From Acidobacteriota bacterium (GTDB taxonomy: Bacteria; Acidobacteriota; Terriglobia; Terriglobales; SCQP01), in the NCBI GenBank assembly GCA_021818645.1, contig JAKATS010000344.1:1-5560 (forward strand): a stretch of 5,560 bases of DNA. Direction: 5' to 3'. A program made the translations under genes and the position numbers. The first letter of the stretch is position 1. Each line of letters begins with the position of its first letter. Positions 4,361-5,560 of this stretch are shown piece by piece. Below the pieces are notes generated by a model. It saw only the letters and a list, made by a program, of their open reading frames with translations, did not search any database and was not told where the DNA came from.

Positions 4361-5560
4361 ATGAAACACTCGTCCAGATACCTAAAACCGCTGATGATTT
4401 TGTTGCTTGCCGCCGGCTGGCTGGGCCTGGCCGGCTGTGGCGGCAATGGCTCGTCTGTCCCGTCGGGCAGTTCCATGTCGCCTTCTTCCACTGCGCCGAT
4501 GCTGGTCACGGTGGGCGATGCACCCTTGAGTAATATCCTCTCCGCACAGGTCACGGTATCGGCCCTGAGTTTATCGGCTGGAGGGAGCTCCAGCCCAGTC
4601 TCTTTGCTGCAGCAGCCGAGAACCATCGAGCTTTCCGGCCTGGGCGCGGTGCAGGAGCCGCTGGAGCTGGAAAATATTCCCCAAGGCAATTACAGTTCGG
4701 TCAGTCTTACCGTCAGCGCAGCTCAGGCCACCTATTTGAATAGCTCCGGACAAGCGGTTACCACCCAGGCGACGCTGAATCAGCCTTCGGTCACGGTGGC
4801 GCTCAGCCCGGCGCTGGACATCACCTCCGCCAACAGTGTGCAGTTGCGGCTCGACTTCAATCTGGCGCAGTCCTTTGATTTGACCAACAATGTGCTGACC
4901 TTCACTCCCGCCATCAACTCCGCCGCCGGGACGGTGCAATCCGAAAACGATGCGGAAAAAGAGGTTGAAGTCACCGGTCCGGTGCAGGCGGTGAGCGCGA
5001 ATTCCATCACGGTGCAATCCGCCGATTCCGGGCAGCAGTTCACTTTCGCGATTGATAACTCCACTCAATTCGCCGGCACCCTGACCCTGGCTGCGATCCA
5101 GAACGGAGCAATTGTGCACATCCAGGGCCTGGTGCAATCGGATGGCAGCCTGCTTGCCACCATGATCAGCGCCTCGCTCGATGGACAAGCGGAAAACTCT
5201 TCCCAGGCCGGCGGCAATGGCATTATTACCGCCGTGACCACCGACACGAGCGGCGCCGTGAGTTCGTTCATGCTGGCCCCGCGGGAAGATTTTGGCGATG
5301 CCGGGAATTTGCCGCCCGCGGGCCAGGAAATGACCGTGAATCTGAACTCTTCCACCATCTATGGCATGGCCAGCGATGCCGCACAGGCCGGGATCAGCGC
5401 CGGCGCTTTCACCAACGCGGAATTATTTGCCGGCCAGTCGGTGCAGGTCATCGGGGTGGCCGTTTCAGCAGGCGTGATTACCGCGCAGGAAGTGGATTTG
5501 AAGGCGGAAAGCGTCACCGGAACCCTGGACGCCGTACCCCAGGGAACGGCTCCGGATTTT
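4361..5560 (+). CDS. Secreted lipoprotein with DUF4382-like and DUF5666-like regions (3' end outside window)
   Basis: The frame stays open to the window edge, so 400 residues are visible and the C-terminus is missing. It begins with a lipoprotein signal: a basic n-region (MKHSSRYLKP), a hydrophobic core at about 11-22 and the lipobox LAGC with lipidated C26, followed by a Gly/Ser/Pro-rich linker to about 46. Residues 47-185 (MLVTVGDAPLSNILSAQVTV onward) look like DUF4382. Residues 203-275 (VTGPVQAVSANSITVQ onward) and 286-385 resemble successive DUF5666-type beta units, and a third seems to begin at VTGTLDAVPQG (385). A beta-rich envelope protein anchored to a membrane is expected; no enzymatic motif was seen and the function is unknown. 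ATG 4349 is an in-frame alternative start. ATG 4247 would add a non-signal-like extension. None has a clear Shine-Dalgarno. It is divergent from the permease gene. Confidence 0.85.
   Translation, partial: MKHSSRYLKPLMILLLAAGWLGLAGCGGNGSSVPSGSSMSPSSTAPMLVTVGDAPLSNILSAQVTVSALSLSAGGSSSPVSLLQQPRTIELSGLGAVQEPLELENIPQGNYSSVSLTVSAAQATYLNSSGQAVTTQATLNQPSVTVALSPALDITSANSVQLRLDFNLAQSFDLTNNVLTFTPAINSAAGTVQSENDAEKEVEVTGPVQAVSANSITVQSADSGQQFTFAIDNSTQFAGTLTLAAIQNGAIVHIQGLVQSDGSLLATMISASLDGQAENSSQAGGNGIITAVTTDTSGAVSSFMLAPREDFGDAGNLPPAGQEMTVNLNSSTIYGMASDAAQAGISAGAFTNAELFAGQSVQVIGVAVSAGVITAQEVDLKAESVTGTLDAVPQGTAPDF

Noticed and set aside
4571..5188. - strand frame (205 codons) opposite the lipoprotein
   Set aside because: No start signal or family resemblance; the + strand carries a signal peptide, lipobox and beta-rich domains.

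Overview
The window looks like a piece of a GC-rich Acidobacteriota chromosome (inference). The strongest pointer is an 813-residue orphan permease built from two MacB/FtsX-type halves, the architecture of the acidobacterial duplicated orphan permease (ADOP) family. A lipoprotein with DUF4382-like and DUF5666-like regions, common in that phylum, fits the same picture. No mobile-element genes, rRNA, tRNA or CRISPR array were seen.

Layout. Positions 1-87 hold the last 28 codons of a gene on the + strand, resembling the C-terminus of deoxyribose-phosphate aldolase (deoC). A 53-bp gap follows, then lysA (141-1400, +), a well-conserved diaminopimelate decarboxylase with all its key motifs. Only 12 bp separate its stop from that of the convergent ADOP permease gene (3854-1413, - strand). 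Next comes a 506-bp divergent intergenic region. On its right a lipoprotein gene (4361 to the window end, + strand, 400 codons visible, no stop reached) leaves the window.

The divergent region is the most interesting part. Reading by eye, each outward-facing gene has a sigma-54 type (-24/-12) promoter with exact 10-nt spacing between GG and GC: 3912-3897 on the - strand for the permease and 4291-4306 on the + strand for the lipoprotein. A perfect inverted repeat, TGTCGC-N5-GCGACA (3995-4011), lies about 117 bp upstream of the predicted permease start site, where an activator of sigma-54 would bind. Between the promoters sits a compact repeat array (4015-4190). It has three copies of a roughly 17-nt motif and two copies of a stem-forming unit. 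The two stems differ by a compensating T-A to C-G change, and the second stem encloses two further perfect hairpins in a three-way-junction layout.

Working model (inference): the permease and the envelope lipoprotein are co-regulated through RpoN and one enhancer-binding protein, while lysA and deoC are ordinary metabolic neighbours with no visible link to that unit.
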